Shown piece after piece: positions 9,123-17,961 of a stretch of DNA of 64,000 bases. The notes below the pieces were generated by a model. The model was not told where the DNA came from and did no database searches. It saw nothing but the letters and a program-made list of their open reading frames with translations. The stretch lies in assembly GCF_901538265.1 (NCBI RefSeq), contig NZ_LR593886.1, positions 4,919,738-4,983,737 of the forward strand, read 5' to 3'. Source of the stretch: Gemmata massiliana (GTDB lineage Bacteria > Planctomycetota > Planctomycetia > Gemmatales > Gemmataceae). The translations under genes and the position numbers were made by a program. Position 1 is the stretch's first letter. Each line of letters starts with the position of its first letter.

Positions 9123-9998
9123 TTAGAGCCCCTTTCCGAGTTCGACCACGATCTCTTCTTCTTTGCCGTCGCGTGTGACGTGGAACCGCCACTTGGTGCC
9201 GACTCCGGCTTTCGCGAGCGCCTTCGCTAGGTCTTTGCCGGATTCGACGGTGTCCGTTTTGACGCTGGTGATGCGATCGCCGACCTTGAGTCCGGCTTTC
9301 TCGGCGGGGCTGCCTGCGAGGACCGACTTCACGACGACTTTGCCGTCTTTTTCGTCGAATTCGATCCCGGTGAACCCGCGCGGAGCGATGTCGAAGTTCG
9401 GTTTGATGCCGAGGAGCGAGGTGAGCATTTTCACCATCGGCCCCATCGACTGGATGCCTTCGCCGCCCTTGCCGCCGAGCGGAACGAGCGGCGGCGGGTC
9501 GAACGCGAGCGGCTCGAACACGAGTTTGTCGCTGGTGAGGTCGTACTGGATGCGGAACCGCGCCAGCACGTTGTAGCCGATCACGCCGTGCAGCTCGACA
9601 CCGGCCAATCCCATCCCGTTCATCCCATCAAGCTGAATGAGGTCTTCGACCCGACCGCGAGCCTTCTCGACCTTCAGTCCGCCTTCCAGCTCGAACGAAT
9701 CGAAATCGACCCAGCCCTTTTCGCCTTCCTCAGCTTTGGCCTTCTTCGCGACGCCCTTCGTGATGAACACGGCCGGGGCACCCGTATCCACGATGAGGTT
9801 GAACGGCCCCTTACCGTTGATCTTCGTGCGCACCATCACGTGCTTCGTGTCGGTGAGGCGGTACGGCACCTCGAACTTCTCCGCCTTCGCGGTCACCTTC
9901 GCGTCCGCGGCGGCTTTGGGCTTATCGTCCGCACGCGACGCGGCGAGGGGCACCAGCCCCAAGCACGCCGCGAGCACGAGCGCGTAGCGCAATCTCAT
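9123..9998 (-). CDS. Secreted retropepsin-like aspartyl protease with PDZ domain (copy 1)
   Basis: A 291-residue exported protein paralogous to the next gene. The signal peptide is MRLRYALVLAACLGLVPLAA. The protease domain has DTG in 'FNLIVDTGAPAVFITKGVAKKA' and the second turn in 'GMGLAGVELHGVIGYNVLARFRIQYD'. The PDZ domain reads 'GKVVVKSVLAGSPAEKAGLKVGDRITSVKTD'. The ATG at 9998 is chosen because CCGGAG lies eight bases upstream and the signal peptide starts there; an in-frame ATG at 10019 gives seven extra residues. It is the first gene of the two-gene unit. The two proteins are similar in layout but clearly diverged, so the duplication is not recent. Confidence 0.85.
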   Translation of the reverse strand: MRLRYALVLAACLGLVPLAASRADDKPKAAADAKVTAKAEKFEVPYRLTDTKHVMVRTKINGKGPFNLIVDTGAPAVFITKGVAKKAKAEEGEKGWVDFDSFELEGGLKVEKARGRVEDLIQLDGMNGMGLAGVELHGVIGYNVLARFRIQYDLTSDKLVFEPLAFDPPPLVPLGGKGGEGIQSMGPMVKMLTSLLGIKPNFDIAPRGFTGIEFDEKDGKVVVKSVLAGSPAEKAGLKVGDRITSVKTDTVESGKDLAKALAKAGVGTKWRFHVTRDGKEEEIVVELGKGL

Positions 9999-10541
9999 GT
10001 GCGATCTCCGGAGTTGCATCGTGGAAACACCGACCTCGGTCCCATCGGGATCGAGCCGGCACTGATTGGACATTTCCTCTTCAATAGCAAGGCTATTCGA
10101 CCTTTGCCGGTCCGCGTCGGGTGGCGTGGTGACAATTGCTAACACTTTGGCTCCCGAACCGATCCGCACGACCATTGTGGTACGTTTGCCATGTGCCAAA
10201 TGCCGATCTATTCAGGACTTATAACACTTATAACGTATACACGCTCCCAACCTCTGATTCCGCCCGCGATTGTGGGCTAACAATTGCTACATTTCGACGT
10301 TTTTCCAGGCAAGCGTGCTAACATCGCGATCAGAATCACCGTCATTTTGTGTTGTTGAAGCCCTGTTCCCACATCATTTTCCTAGTCACGCGGATCGCTC
10401 TCTAGACGAATTGTATACCAGTGATCTCTTGGACAATGCAATTATCACACCCAGCGCTCAATGGCGCCAATGAAGCACATCGGCTGTGCGCTCCGCAGTA
10501 AACGATGTGAAGAATTCTATCAGGGAGGTGGGAAGAAGTGT

Positions 10542-10662
10542 GGCGAACCCCGCCCGCGAGGGTGGTGGGTGTTGGTGACCGCTTGCGTGAGGACAACTGC
10601 GGGCGGATGCAGTTACCCGCGGGGCACTGGACAACCCACCGCCCTTGCGGGCGGGGTTCGCC
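10542..10662. repeat. Inverted-repeat element with 29-bp arms
   Basis: The left arm at 10542-10570 begins GGCGAACCCCGCCCGCGAG. The right arm at 10634-10662 is its reverse complement with two mismatches. The 63-base interior contains a smaller GCGGG/CCCGC stem. No transposase or target duplication was seen. It could be a MITE-like or REP-like element, or a long RNA hairpin. Confidence 0.6.
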
Positions 10663-10666
10663 GTCG

Positions 10667-10700
10667 GTGCGCTCACTGCCAACGAAGGCAGTGAGCACAC
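10667..10700 (-). terminator. Terminator-like hairpin after the redoxin/copper-monooxygenase gene
   Basis: A 14-bp stem (GTGCGCTCACTGCC against GGCAGTGAGCACAC, one G-T pair) closes a six-base loop eleven bases beyond the stop of the minus-strand gene. There is no strong T tract on the exit side, so it may only pause or protect the transcript end. Confidence 0.5.
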
Positions 10701-10710
10701 GGTTCGGAGG

Positions 10711-12639
10711 TTACTTCTTGTTGGGGTCCGAGCGGAGCGTGCGGACGCGATCCTTACCAGTGGGCGTGGCACCGAGGAACCCGAACAGCATCTCATTCGT
10801 GGTCTCTTCGCCGAACCGCACGAGCTTCGGCGGGTTGCTGGGGTTGTGGGGGTTCTTGTCGGAGTTATCGAACACGGCCTCCACATCGATCCTGGTACCC
10901 GCCTTCGCGAACACGGGTTTCGCGAACCAGTACGATTCCTGCCAGTTGTAATCCCAGTCCTTGATGTCCACGAGCACGACGGTTTCGCCGCCCGGCGGGG
11001 TCATGCTCACTTTCACGCTCCGGCCGAGCAGGTGCATGTGCGGCATCACGCTGTGAAGGTTCGCGTCCGCGGTGGTCCACGCGGAACCTTTCTCGACGTG
11101 CTTGGCCTTGCCCGCGGGGATGAGCGTGAGCGGGGACATTCCCCCAACAACGAGCGTGGTCCACGGCCTTTCGACCGGCTTCTTCGCGAAGTACAGCCCG
11201 ACCTTTGTGCGGTCCTTTTCGGGCTTCCCGGTGCGGTGGTAGTGGACCTGGAGCACGATCTCTGCTTCCTTGGGCAGCAGCACGCCGGAACTCTCGGGGA
11301 ATTGGGTGCCGAGTTGCCCCGGCGCCCAGCCGCCGAGCGACCCGACCGCCGGAATTTCCGGGCGCGGGGCGTCGGCCTGGTTCGGGATGAAGCCCAAACC
11401 CATTGCGACCGGGTACCCGGGACCGCGGTCGAGTTCGTCCGCGAGCTTCTTGCGTTCGCGCTCGGCGGTTTCGAGCTTGCGCGCCTTACCGGTGGTGTCG
11501 AAGTAGTTGAGCGTGTGGTGAACGACGGTCGCGTTGCCCGGCCTCACCTCGTAAGCGACCACGAACTTGTCTTCCTTCAACCCCGTGGGGAGCACGAAGC
11601 AGCGGAACGTGTCTTTGCCGGCCGCGCCGACGTGGAAATCGTCGGGCACTTCGACCACGAGGTCCGGTTCGCCCAGGCGCCAGCCGTCCGGGAACTTCAC
11701 GGGCGCCGGGGCGTCCTTCGGGTCACCCTCGGGGCAACCGGTCTTTTCCCACAACGCGAGCGTGTCGAGTTCGCGTGCGGTCAGGCTGCGTGCGTTCTTG
11801 AACTCCGGCCCCGCGCTCGGCTTCCACGGTGGCATTTCCTTCGACTGCGTGTAGTGAACGATGTCCGAGGCCCAGTTGAGCGCCTGTTTGTACGTCATCA
11901 GCGCGAACGGCCCCACATCGCCGGGCCGGTGGCAGCTCTGGCAGTGCTTCTGGAGGATCGGCAGCACGTCGCGGTGGTAGGTCACGGTATCGGCGGTGAC
12001 TTTCCGCTCTTTCGCGTCAATATGGCAACCAATGGCCCGCGTCGCAGGGGCCGACACATTCTTGCCTGCAGTGAGTGCTTCGAGCGCGTCACGCAGGTCG
12101 CGTTCGGTCACCTGGGGGTTCTTCTTCAGGCGGCCGTAATACTGGTTGTCGATGCGCCCACGGTACCGCAGGACGTGGTTGTGGTCGAGGACGAACGCTT
12201 CCGGCGTGACGATCGCCTTGAATGCTTCGGCTGCGTCGAGCTTGCTGTCGGAGATGACGGGGAACGGGAGCTTGAAGTCCGCGGCTTTCTTCGCGATCCG
12301 CTCCGCGCTGTCGTCCGTCGGGACGAGCGCGAGGAACTTGACGCCCTTCGCGGAGTAGGTTTTGTGAAGTTCCGCGAGGGTGCCCGCATAGCTGTTCGAG
12401 ACCGGGCAATCGAACGAGAGGAACACGACGACCGTGCCCTTTTCGCCGGCGAAATCCCGGAGCGCGGGCGTCTTCCCGTCGATCGCAGCGAACTTCACGT
12501 TCTCGATTTCCTTGTTGAGCCGGTCCGTGCTGACGTCCGGGTCCGCGGCGGACGTGCGCGCCGGCCCCGAGAACCCGACCAGAACGCCGACCATTGCGAG
12601 AACCGCGCCCGTCAACCCGATGTGAGCCGCCCGAGACAT
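10711..12639 (-). CDS. Redoxin / cytochrome c / copper type II monooxygenase-like fusion protein
   Basis: A 642-residue exported protein with three parts. First, after a signal peptide, a thioredoxin-like peroxiredoxin/redoxin domain (about 40-190) with 'VVVFLSFDCPVSNSYAG', a single-cysteine C-x-x-S type active site. Second, a short haem c segment with 'LQKHCQSCHRPGDVGPFAL' (CxxCH, about 240). Third, a C-terminal region resembling copper type II ascorbate-dependent monooxygenases (peptidylglycine hydroxylase fold), with candidate copper ligands in 'TVVHHTLNYF', 'LQVHYHRTG' and 'SVMPHMHLLG'. The ATG at 12639 has GGAGG seven bases upstream. The fused layout recurs in planctomycetes; its substrate is unknown. 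It should act in the periplasm and be redox-active. Confidence 0.85.
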   Translation of the reverse strand: MSRAAHIGLTGAVLAMVGVLVGFSGPARTSAADPDVSTDRLNKEIENVKFAAIDGKTPALRDFAGEKGTVVVFLSFDCPVSNSYAGTLAELHKTYSAKGVKFLALVPTDDSAERIAKKAADFKLPFPVISDSKLDAAEAFKAIVTPEAFVLDHNHVLRYRGRIDNQYYGRLKKNPQVTERDLRDALEALTAGKNVSAPATRAIGCHIDAKERKVTADTVTYHRDVLPILQKHCQSCHRPGDVGPFALMTYKQALNWASDIVHYTQSKEMPPWKPSAGPEFKNARSLTARELDTLALWEKTGCPEGDPKDAPAPVKFPDGWRLGEPDLVVEVPDDFHVGAAGKDTFRCFVLPTGLKEDKFVVAYEVRPGNATVVHHTLNYFDTTGKARKLETAERERKKLADELDRGPGYPVAMGLGFIPNQADAPRPEIPAVGSLGGWAPGQLGTQFPESSGVLLPKEAEIVLQVHYHRTGKPEKDRTKVGLYFAKKPVERPWTTLVVGGMSPLTLIPAGKAKHVEKGSAWTTADANLHSVMPHMHLLGRSVKVSMTPPGGETVVLVDIKDWDYNWQESYWFAKPVFAKAGTRIDVEAVFDNSDKNPHNPSNPPKLVRFGEETTNEMLFGFLGATPTGKDRVRTLRSDPNKK

Positions 12640-12807
12640 CCGCACACCTCCACAAGACCGCAGCAACACGAGAGGCGACGTTGCCGCACTCTACTTAGCA
12701 TACACGCTCCGGCCGGGGGCGGGTTTCAGGTTCACGGAAGTATCACGGGGCGGGTACCATTGACAGAGCGATTCCTGTCAGAGCGAAAGAGCCTTGGCCA
12801 GAACCGT

Positions 12808-13278
12808 TTAGACACTCGCGATCGCCCGGCATGCCTGACCGAGCGCGAACCCGGTACCGGCCAGCGCCACCATTCCGAGTGCGAGCCGCTGACCCTGTGT
12901 GCGGTAGCGGGCGAACTCGTCCGGTGCGGCACACGCTCGCCAGGGCCAGTGGACCCACGACACATACGTGAACAGTACGCAGGCCGCGAGCCACACGCTG
13001 GCTTTCGCGGTCATTAGTGCGAGCCACGCGATATTTGACCCGTCCCACTTCAGCCCGACGAGTGCGAAGCCTGACAGCCCGCACACCAATAACCCGGCCG
13101 TCACGAAGTACCGCATGTTGTGCGCGAGGTGCGTTGAGAAGTGCTCGTAGTCGGCCTGTTTGTCGAAGAACGTGTATGCCTTCCCATCTATAACCAGCGT
13201 GCGATAGAAGATCGCACCGAACCACGCCGCGGCCGACATTCCGTGAACCCAGAAAAGGAATTGTTCCAAGGTTTTCAT
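12808..13278 (-). CDS. Four-helix membrane protein, CopD-like
   Basis: A 156-residue integral membrane protein with four hydrophobic helices, starting 'FLFWVHGMSAAAWFGAIFY' and ending 'LALGMVALAGTGFALG'. The histidine in the first helix (WVHG) and a second in 'YVSWVHWPW' of the third helix are reminiscent of the CopD/DUF-type haem- or copper-related membrane family, but the match is weak. GGGGAG seven bases upstream of the ATG at 13278 decides the start; an in-frame ATG lies five codons further up. It is 168 bp upstream of the copper-monooxygenase fusion gene on the same strand, which would fit a copper or redox link (inference). Confidence 0.6.
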   Translation of the reverse strand: MKTLEQFLFWVHGMSAAAWFGAIFYRTLVIDGKAYTFFDKQADYEHFSTHLAHNMRYFVTAGLLVCGLSGFALVGLKWDGSNIAWLALMTAKASVWLAACVLFTYVSWVHWPWRACAAPDEFARYRTQGQRLALGMVALAGTGFALGQACRAIASV

Positions 13279-13352
13279 GGCGAATCTCCCCATTGTGTCC
13301 TCACTCCTCACACCGAGATCGTGAGTGCGGACACAACAGGGAAAACCTGCCT

Positions 13353-14243
13353 TCACACCGCGGTCGCCATGATCGGGATGCCGTCGGGTGGAGTCGCGTT
13401 GAGGTCGTGCGCGGGGACGGGCTGCATCCGGGCGACGATGACGGTGATGTTGTCAGAGCCGCCGGCGTCGTTGGCCGCGGTGACAAGAGCGCTCGCGGCG
13501 AGTTCGGCGGTCGGTGCGCTCACGAGGATGTCGTGAATCGCTTCGTCCGTCACCTTGCGCGAAAGCCCATCCGTGCAGAGAAGCAACTCGTCGCCCGGTT
13601 GAAGGGTCGCGTGGTACAAGTCGGGCGTGACGTTCTTCTGACCCGCACCGATACAGTTCCAGAGGGCGTTGCCGAGTCCGGACGCTTCCGCTTGTGCGGC
13701 GGTCAGGAGGCCGTCGTCCACCGCGCGCTGACCGACCGTGTGGTCGGTGGTCCAGCGCTGGAGCTTGCCGTCGCGCCGGAGGTAAAAGCGGCTGTCACCC
13801 GCGTGAACGACGTACACGCGCGGCCACAGCACGCACGCGAGGGTGAGCGTCGTGCCCATTTTGCGGAACCGCGATTGCTCGGCCGCGTCCTTGACCGCTT
13901 CCTGAACCGCCTGAACCGCGTTCTTGAGTTCGTTCTCCAGCTCCTTTTCGCGCCCGTCCTGGTAGCGGTAGAACCACGGCATCGTCTTCGCGACGTACCA
14001 CGAAATCGTTTCCACCGCGAGTCCGCTAGCCAGTTCCCCGCCGGCCAGCCCGCCCATTCCGTCGGCAACCACAAATAAGTGCCCAGTGACTCCCGACTTC
14101 CAGCCGTAAGACTGGGGCGGGGTCAGGCTCGTCTGCGTCACTTGGAGCTGTTTTGTGAGGTCCGCGATCAGGAAGTGATCTTCGTTATTTTTGCGCACGC
14201 GGCCGATGTCCGTCAGCCCGGCGTATTCGACCGTAATAGCCAT
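13353..14243 (-). CDS. PP2C-family serine/threonine protein phosphatase
   Basis: A 296-residue protein with the full set of PP2C metal-binding motifs: 'GRVRKNNEDHFLIAD' (motif 1), 'LFVVADGMGGLAGGELAS' (motif 2), 'VYVVHAGDSRFYLRRDGKL' (motif 5/6), 'LLLCTDGLSRKVTDEAI' (motif 8) and 'GGSDNITVIVARM' (motif 11). It therefore should be an Mn/Mg-dependent phosphatase acting on Ser/Thr-phosphorylated proteins, likely counteracting the many kinases expected in this organism. The ATG at 14243 is used because MAITVEYAGLTD is the usual PP2C opening and GGGAG lies upstream. No membrane segment. Confidence 0.92.
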   Translation of the reverse strand: MAITVEYAGLTDIGRVRKNNEDHFLIADLTKQLQVTQTSLTPPQSYGWKSGVTGHLFVVADGMGGLAGGELASGLAVETISWYVAKTMPWFYRYQDGREKELENELKNAVQAVQEAVKDAAEQSRFRKMGTTLTLACVLWPRVYVVHAGDSRFYLRRDGKLQRWTTDHTVGQRAVDDGLLTAAQAEASGLGNALWNCIGAGQKNVTPDLYHATLQPGDELLLCTDGLSRKVTDEAIHDILVSAPTAELAASALVTAANDAGGSDNITVIVARMQPVPAHDLNATPPDGIPIMATAV

Positions 14244-14381
14244 CGGTGGCGACTCCCGCTTGAGGAAGAAACTCACGTTCTGACTGAGTTGCAAGCGGTG
14301 TGCCGTCGCTCCTATTTTTTAACACCCAATGGAATTAGCCCGCGCGTGAAGTTTGGTTTTGGAGCTTGACCTCAAAACGGT

Positions 14382-15293
14382 TTACTCAGCATCGGTTGGT
14401 GCGGCGGTTGTAAACGGGGGAACAAGTGGTAGGAAGGAAAGGAGGGAGGCAACCGCGTCTTCTTTGCTCGAATACGTGGCGCCGACCGTGTCTCCGTTGT
14501 TGTACCTGATTTGAATTTCGTACCGAGCTACTGGTTTTGCAACTGGAGCACTTTCGTTGTACCGCTCGATGGTTTCGATCGCTCCCTCAATAGTCGGGGC
14601 CTCCGCCGCGATACCATGAAGTGGCAACACGCGGATGACTTCGATATGCCGGGTGACGGCCCTTTCGAGCGCGTCCGCGAACACTTTTACGTCGTTTGCG
14701 TGAGTGGCAAGCAGATTTTCAGCCAGTTTCGTCCGGTCTGCGGGCGGCAGTGCTTCCCAGGCCGCGATCTTCTTTTTGCACTCGGCGTCCGGAGTGTCTT
14801 CCCCAAATGCTGCGTTAATGCCGATCGTACCGAACGCGGCAACGATCGCGTTGTAGCTGAAGTACAAAACGCGGAAACCGAGTGACTGGAGTTGTGTCCG
14901 GGCACCCTCTGTCCACTCACCGGCCACAATGACGCCGATGAACGGAGCGTGTCTTTGGTGCGTGGTGACGAGCGGCAGTACGGCGCCTTGAATTTCTTGG
15001 GCCTTATTTCGAGAGTGTTTGGTGTACCGTCGCCATGCGGTTTCGATGAAGGCCACGGGGTCACCAATCCGCTCCGGTGTTCCGCCGCGCTCGAACACGA
15101 AGTCGAGGTCGTGAGCGTTGCCGTACAGATCCTCCCAGGTAATCTTCTTGCCGGCACGAGCCGGTCGCGGTCCTTTCATGTCCAAAAACAAGCGGTGTTT
15201 CTTCGCGCTGTCCCTGAGTAGCGGGGCGATCGCCACTTCCAGGAACTCTTGCCCGATGATTTGGCCCCATTTGTGAGAGGGTGATTCTGCCAC
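14382..15293 (-). CDS. Putative type II restriction endonuclease
   Basis: A 303-residue protein lying directly after a DNA methyltransferase gene. The methyltransferase stop (TAG) and this GTG start are separated by three bases, and an in-frame stop precedes the GTG, so the start is fixed and translation is probably coupled. The family was not recognised by name. Residues 50-130 carry 'HDLDFVFERGG' followed by 'DPVAFIETAWRRYTKHSRNKAQEIQ'. The D...E-x spacing is compatible with a degenerate PD-(D/E)xK nuclease core, although the expected lysine is not obvious. The job is inferred mainly from gene order. No signal peptide or membrane segment. It could instead be an accessory protein of the modification system. 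Confidence 0.6.
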   Translation of the reverse strand: MAESPSHKWGQIIGQEFLEVAIAPLLRDSAKKHRLFLDMKGPRPARAGKKITWEDLYGNAHDLDFVFERGGTPERIGDPVAFIETAWRRYTKHSRNKAQEIQGAVLPLVTTHQRHAPFIGVIVAGEWTEGARTQLQSLGFRVLYFSYNAIVAAFGTIGINAAFGEDTPDAECKKKIAAWEALPPADRTKLAENLLATHANDVKVFADALERAVTRHIEVIRVLPLHGIAAEAPTIEGAIETIERYNESAPVAKPVARYEIQIRYNNGDTVGATYSSKEDAVASLLSFLPLVPPFTTAAPTDAE

Positions 15294-15296
15294 GGC

Positions 15297-16598
15297 CTAA
15301 CCCTCCACCCACAAGCGTCCCTCGTGCAGCGGAACGCGGTGCTTGCGGTTCTTCCACTTGGTGTTTCGGTCTCGAGTTTTCTCGAACCGGTACTTTTTAA
15401 ACCCCGAAGCCAGGGCCAGTTCGCCGAGCCATCGATCAACCGGGATGTGGACGCCATAGGGGGCCGAGTCGCCGACTACGAAGCACACGCGACAGCCGTC
15501 CGCACAGGCCCGTCGAAGGGCGCCCCAGACTTGGCCCATATCGCGGAAGTAGGCGGCGACCATCGTGTGATATGCTTTCTTACCGCCCCGTGTCAGCCGT
15601 TCGGTACCGAGTTTGTGGCACGCATCTTTAAGTTCGTTCGAGATGGCACCGACCATTGGATCGGCGATCAACTCGTCGGTTTTCTTGATTAGGGGCGTGA
15701 CGTGTTGGGTGCAGGCTCGAATCAGGTGCTTCCGCACGCGCTCCTGTAACCCGCCCCAATCCTCGATTTCGCCGAAGAAGGTCATCTCCAAACGGGTCGC
15801 GTCCGCGTAGTCGTAGTTGTTCGCGTAGGGGGGGGACGTGATGACCAGTTCGGCCCATTGGTTCGGGACGGCAGCTAATTGTCGGGCGTCGTCGTCGGTG
15901 ACTTTCGCGGTAGGGCCGTGTGGGGACCGTTGTCTGACGCTCATGTCCGCGGCAAATGTCCTCACTTTGGCGGTATAAGCATCAAATGGGTCTGAGGATG
16001 TAGCTTTGGATTTTTTGGGCAGTATGTACTGCCATTGTGCGGTTCCGACCGGCGAACACTCGCGCAGGATCGACACCATAGCGAGCCAGGCCAGGTCCGA
16101 AATAGGAGTGTCACTCGCGGAGGCGAGCCACGCTTTGCGCAAAGATTCGAGCCGATGGAGCGTGTCTTCGGGGTAACATTTGGTCAGCAGACTCGGGAAT
16201 TCACGGCTCCGGATTTTATACCTCCGTGCCCGATCGACGAGTTCCGCAGCGTAAATCGAAAATTCGTCTGAGTTCGCACGCCAGTGCAGTTTTGCTCGGG
16301 CGATTCGTGAGACAAATGGGTGCGAATCTGCCCCAATACTGTGGACCAGTGCCGCCTCGCTTTCGAGAGCGACAGTCCCGCTACCCACGAAGGGGTCGAG
16401 CACACGGGTTCGGCCTTCTGCTTTTGCGCGCAGAATGACTTCACGGACCCATCCGGCAGAAAATCCGGCCGAATACCGGAACCAGCGGTGAACGGGCTGG
16501 GAAAGGTTGTCCAGAAAAGTCGAACTTCGAGCTAGCGATGCACTTTCGTTCGGCCCGTCGTCAAACAGAGAGGGCTGTTGTGGCCGAACTTTACTCAT
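15297..16598 (-). CDS. Site-specific DNA methyltransferase (TSPPY type, amino-methylating)
   Basis: A 433-residue enzyme transferring a methyl group from S-adenosylmethionine to an exocyclic amino group in DNA. The AdoMet-binding motif I is DPFVGSGT (68-75) and the catalytic motif IV is TSPPY (254-258), followed by ANNYDYADATRLEM. SPPY is typical of N4-cytosine (and some N6-adenine) enzymes. Motif I precedes motif IV, which is the reverse of the beta class where DPFxGSGT comes last. The ATG at 16598 with GAGGGG upstream is preferred to a GTG five codons earlier. It is followed at three bases by the putative nuclease, so the pair forms a restriction-modification unit. Confidence 0.85.
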   Translation of the reverse strand: MSKVRPQQPSLFDDGPNESASLARSSTFLDNLSQPVHRWFRYSAGFSAGWVREVILRAKAEGRTRVLDPFVGSGTVALESEAALVHSIGADSHPFVSRIARAKLHWRANSDEFSIYAAELVDRARRYKIRSREFPSLLTKCYPEDTLHRLESLRKAWLASASDTPISDLAWLAMVSILRECSPVGTAQWQYILPKKSKATSSDPFDAYTAKVRTFAADMSVRQRSPHGPTAKVTDDDARQLAAVPNQWAELVITSPPYANNYDYADATRLEMTFFGEIEDWGGLQERVRKHLIRACTQHVTPLIKKTDELIADPMVGAISNELKDACHKLGTERLTRGGKKAYHTMVAAYFRDMGQVWGALRRACADGCRVCFVVGDSAPYGVHIPVDRWLGELALASGFKKYRFEKTRDRNTKWKNRKHRVPLHEGRLWVEG

Positions 16599-16682
16599 CT
16601 GCCCCTCTAGCACCGGATCATGACTGGCGGTGTTAACTAGTTATTGTCGGGTTTCGCTTGCTCCCAACTTGAGACGAAGTTG

Positions 16683-17828
16683 TTATTTTTGAGCGCACCC
16701 ACCACTTCCGCACCCCTTCGGTCCCTGATCGTCGCCGAGGAGGGGCAGGGCGGTTTTGCCCTTTTCAGCCACGATCTTGGCCCATTGTGAGCCGCCGTGT
16801 TCGGGGAGGAGTTCGAGCTTTCCCGTGGTTTGAGCATAAATGCCCTTCGCGAGCACGTACCAGCAGAAGTAACAGTGGTTGCTCGTGGCGCCGGGGAGGG
16901 CGTTCGGGTCGCGTGCCAGGATCTCGTCGCGGATGGCAGTCAGCCCGTCGCGGAAGACCGTGCCCACCACCGGGTGATTGCGCGCGAACTGAACGATCTG
17001 CTCGAGGCTATCGGTGTAGATGTTCCCGATCGTGAGTTGGTCCAGGTCCGAGGCGAATCCGCAGCACGGCTTCACTTCGCCCTTCGGGTTCACGATCAGC
17101 GCTTGCCCCGGGCCTTCGCAGTAGTCTTCCTCGAACCACGTGCCGTCCCAGGAGTCGCCGGGGAGTTCCTCAGCGCGCTCCACGGTGGCGAGGTGGTTCC
17201 AGCACGCGGTCATCGTGAAGTCGTCGCTCACGAGCAGGTAGCGCCCGAGCACCTTCGACCACTCGACCACGCCGTCCAGGGCTTCCGCGAGGCGCTTGAT
17301 CGGCTCCAACCCCTTGTTGGGGGCGCGACTCGCGTAACTCAGTGAGAGGATCGTGTCGCGTGCGAAGACCGCGCGCGTTACTCGGCAGAATTCCGCGAGC
17401 TTCTCGATGTCCATGCCGTGGAACTTGTCCACGCTGAGGCCGATTTTGCCACTGAATCCCGCGTCACGGAGGTCGGACAGCACGGCCGTGGCATGCTCCG
17501 CGTCGCGGTGCCAGACGCCGTTCGTCATCAACTTGTCGAACCGGAACCCGAGTTCCGCAGCGCGCGCGGTGAGTGCGTTCAGGAACTCCGGGTACAGGAA
17601 CGGTTCGCCGCCCGTGAAACCGATCGTGCCGATGCCCGCTTGGTGGGCCTGTTCGAGGAACCGGACCGCGGTCGGGATGTCGAGTCGGTCGGGCCACTCG
17701 ATCGGCACGCAGCAGTGCGGGCACGCGAGGTTGCACTGGTAGAGGGGCGCTAACTGCACCATCCGCGGCCGGAACATTCGGGCGGGTGGCTCAGGCGGAG
17801 CGGGTCGCTTGTAAACGGAGGTACTCAT
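16683..17828 (-). CDS. Radical SAM protein with SPASM-like C-terminus
   Basis: A 381-residue enzyme. The 4Fe-4S cluster motif C-x3-C-x2-C is C32/C36/C39 in 'QCNLACPHCC', with an extra cysteine at 40. 'GTIGFTGGEPFLYPEFL' supplies the GGEP AdoMet-binding motif. The C-terminal part has 'VNPKGEVKPCCGFA', 'GNIYTDSLEQIV' and 'SNHCYFCWYV', as in SPASM-type auxiliary cluster domains that often modify peptides. The extreme end reads GPKGCGSGGCAQK, a short Gly/Cys tail that may bind a metal or cluster. No obvious substrate peptide gene sits next to it. It lies 84 bp upstream of the methyltransferase on the same strand, but a functional link is not evident. Confidence 0.85.
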   Translation of the reverse strand: MSTSVYKRPAPPEPPARMFRPRMVQLAPLYQCNLACPHCCVPIEWPDRLDIPTAVRFLEQAHQAGIGTIGFTGGEPFLYPEFLNALTARAAELGFRFDKLMTNGVWHRDAEHATAVLSDLRDAGFSGKIGLSVDKFHGMDIEKLAEFCRVTRAVFARDTILSLSYASRAPNKGLEPIKRLAEALDGVVEWSKVLGRYLLVSDDFTMTACWNHLATVERAEELPGDSWDGTWFEEDYCEGPGQALIVNPKGEVKPCCGFASDLDQLTIGNIYTDSLEQIVQFARNHPVVGTVFRDGLTAIRDEILARDPNALPGATSNHCYFCWYVLAKGIYAQTTGKLELLPEHGGSQWAKIVAEKGKTALPLLGDDQGPKGCGSGGCAQK

Positions 17829-17961
17829 GAGCCACTCTGAGAAGGCTGGCGAGTTATTCTACAAACGTTGGCGACGTCTGTTTGCTAACTCTCGCGATCT
17901 CAGGAGCCGTGGCGGTGGGCGCGTGCAGATCCACACGCCCGACCGCCCCACACTTTGTCAC

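Larger units (their letters stand above)
9999..10710. other. Intergenic region upstream of the protease pair
   Basis: No gene was recognised in these 712 bases. The part next to the protease gene is AT-richer than its surroundings. It contains two near-consecutive copies of CTTATAAC around 10217-10236, a plausible place for the protease promoter or an operator, though no clear -35/-10 pair could be assigned. The distal part holds a 121-bp inverted-repeat element (10542-10662) and a terminator-like hairpin (10667-10700), listed separately. Confidence 0.5.

Noticed and set aside
10645-13017. A 790-codon open frame on the plus strand opposite the redoxin/copper-monooxygenase gene
   Set aside because: Composition (Arg, His, Val runs, no motif) is what GC-rich antisense frames produce; the minus strand encodes clear domains throughout.
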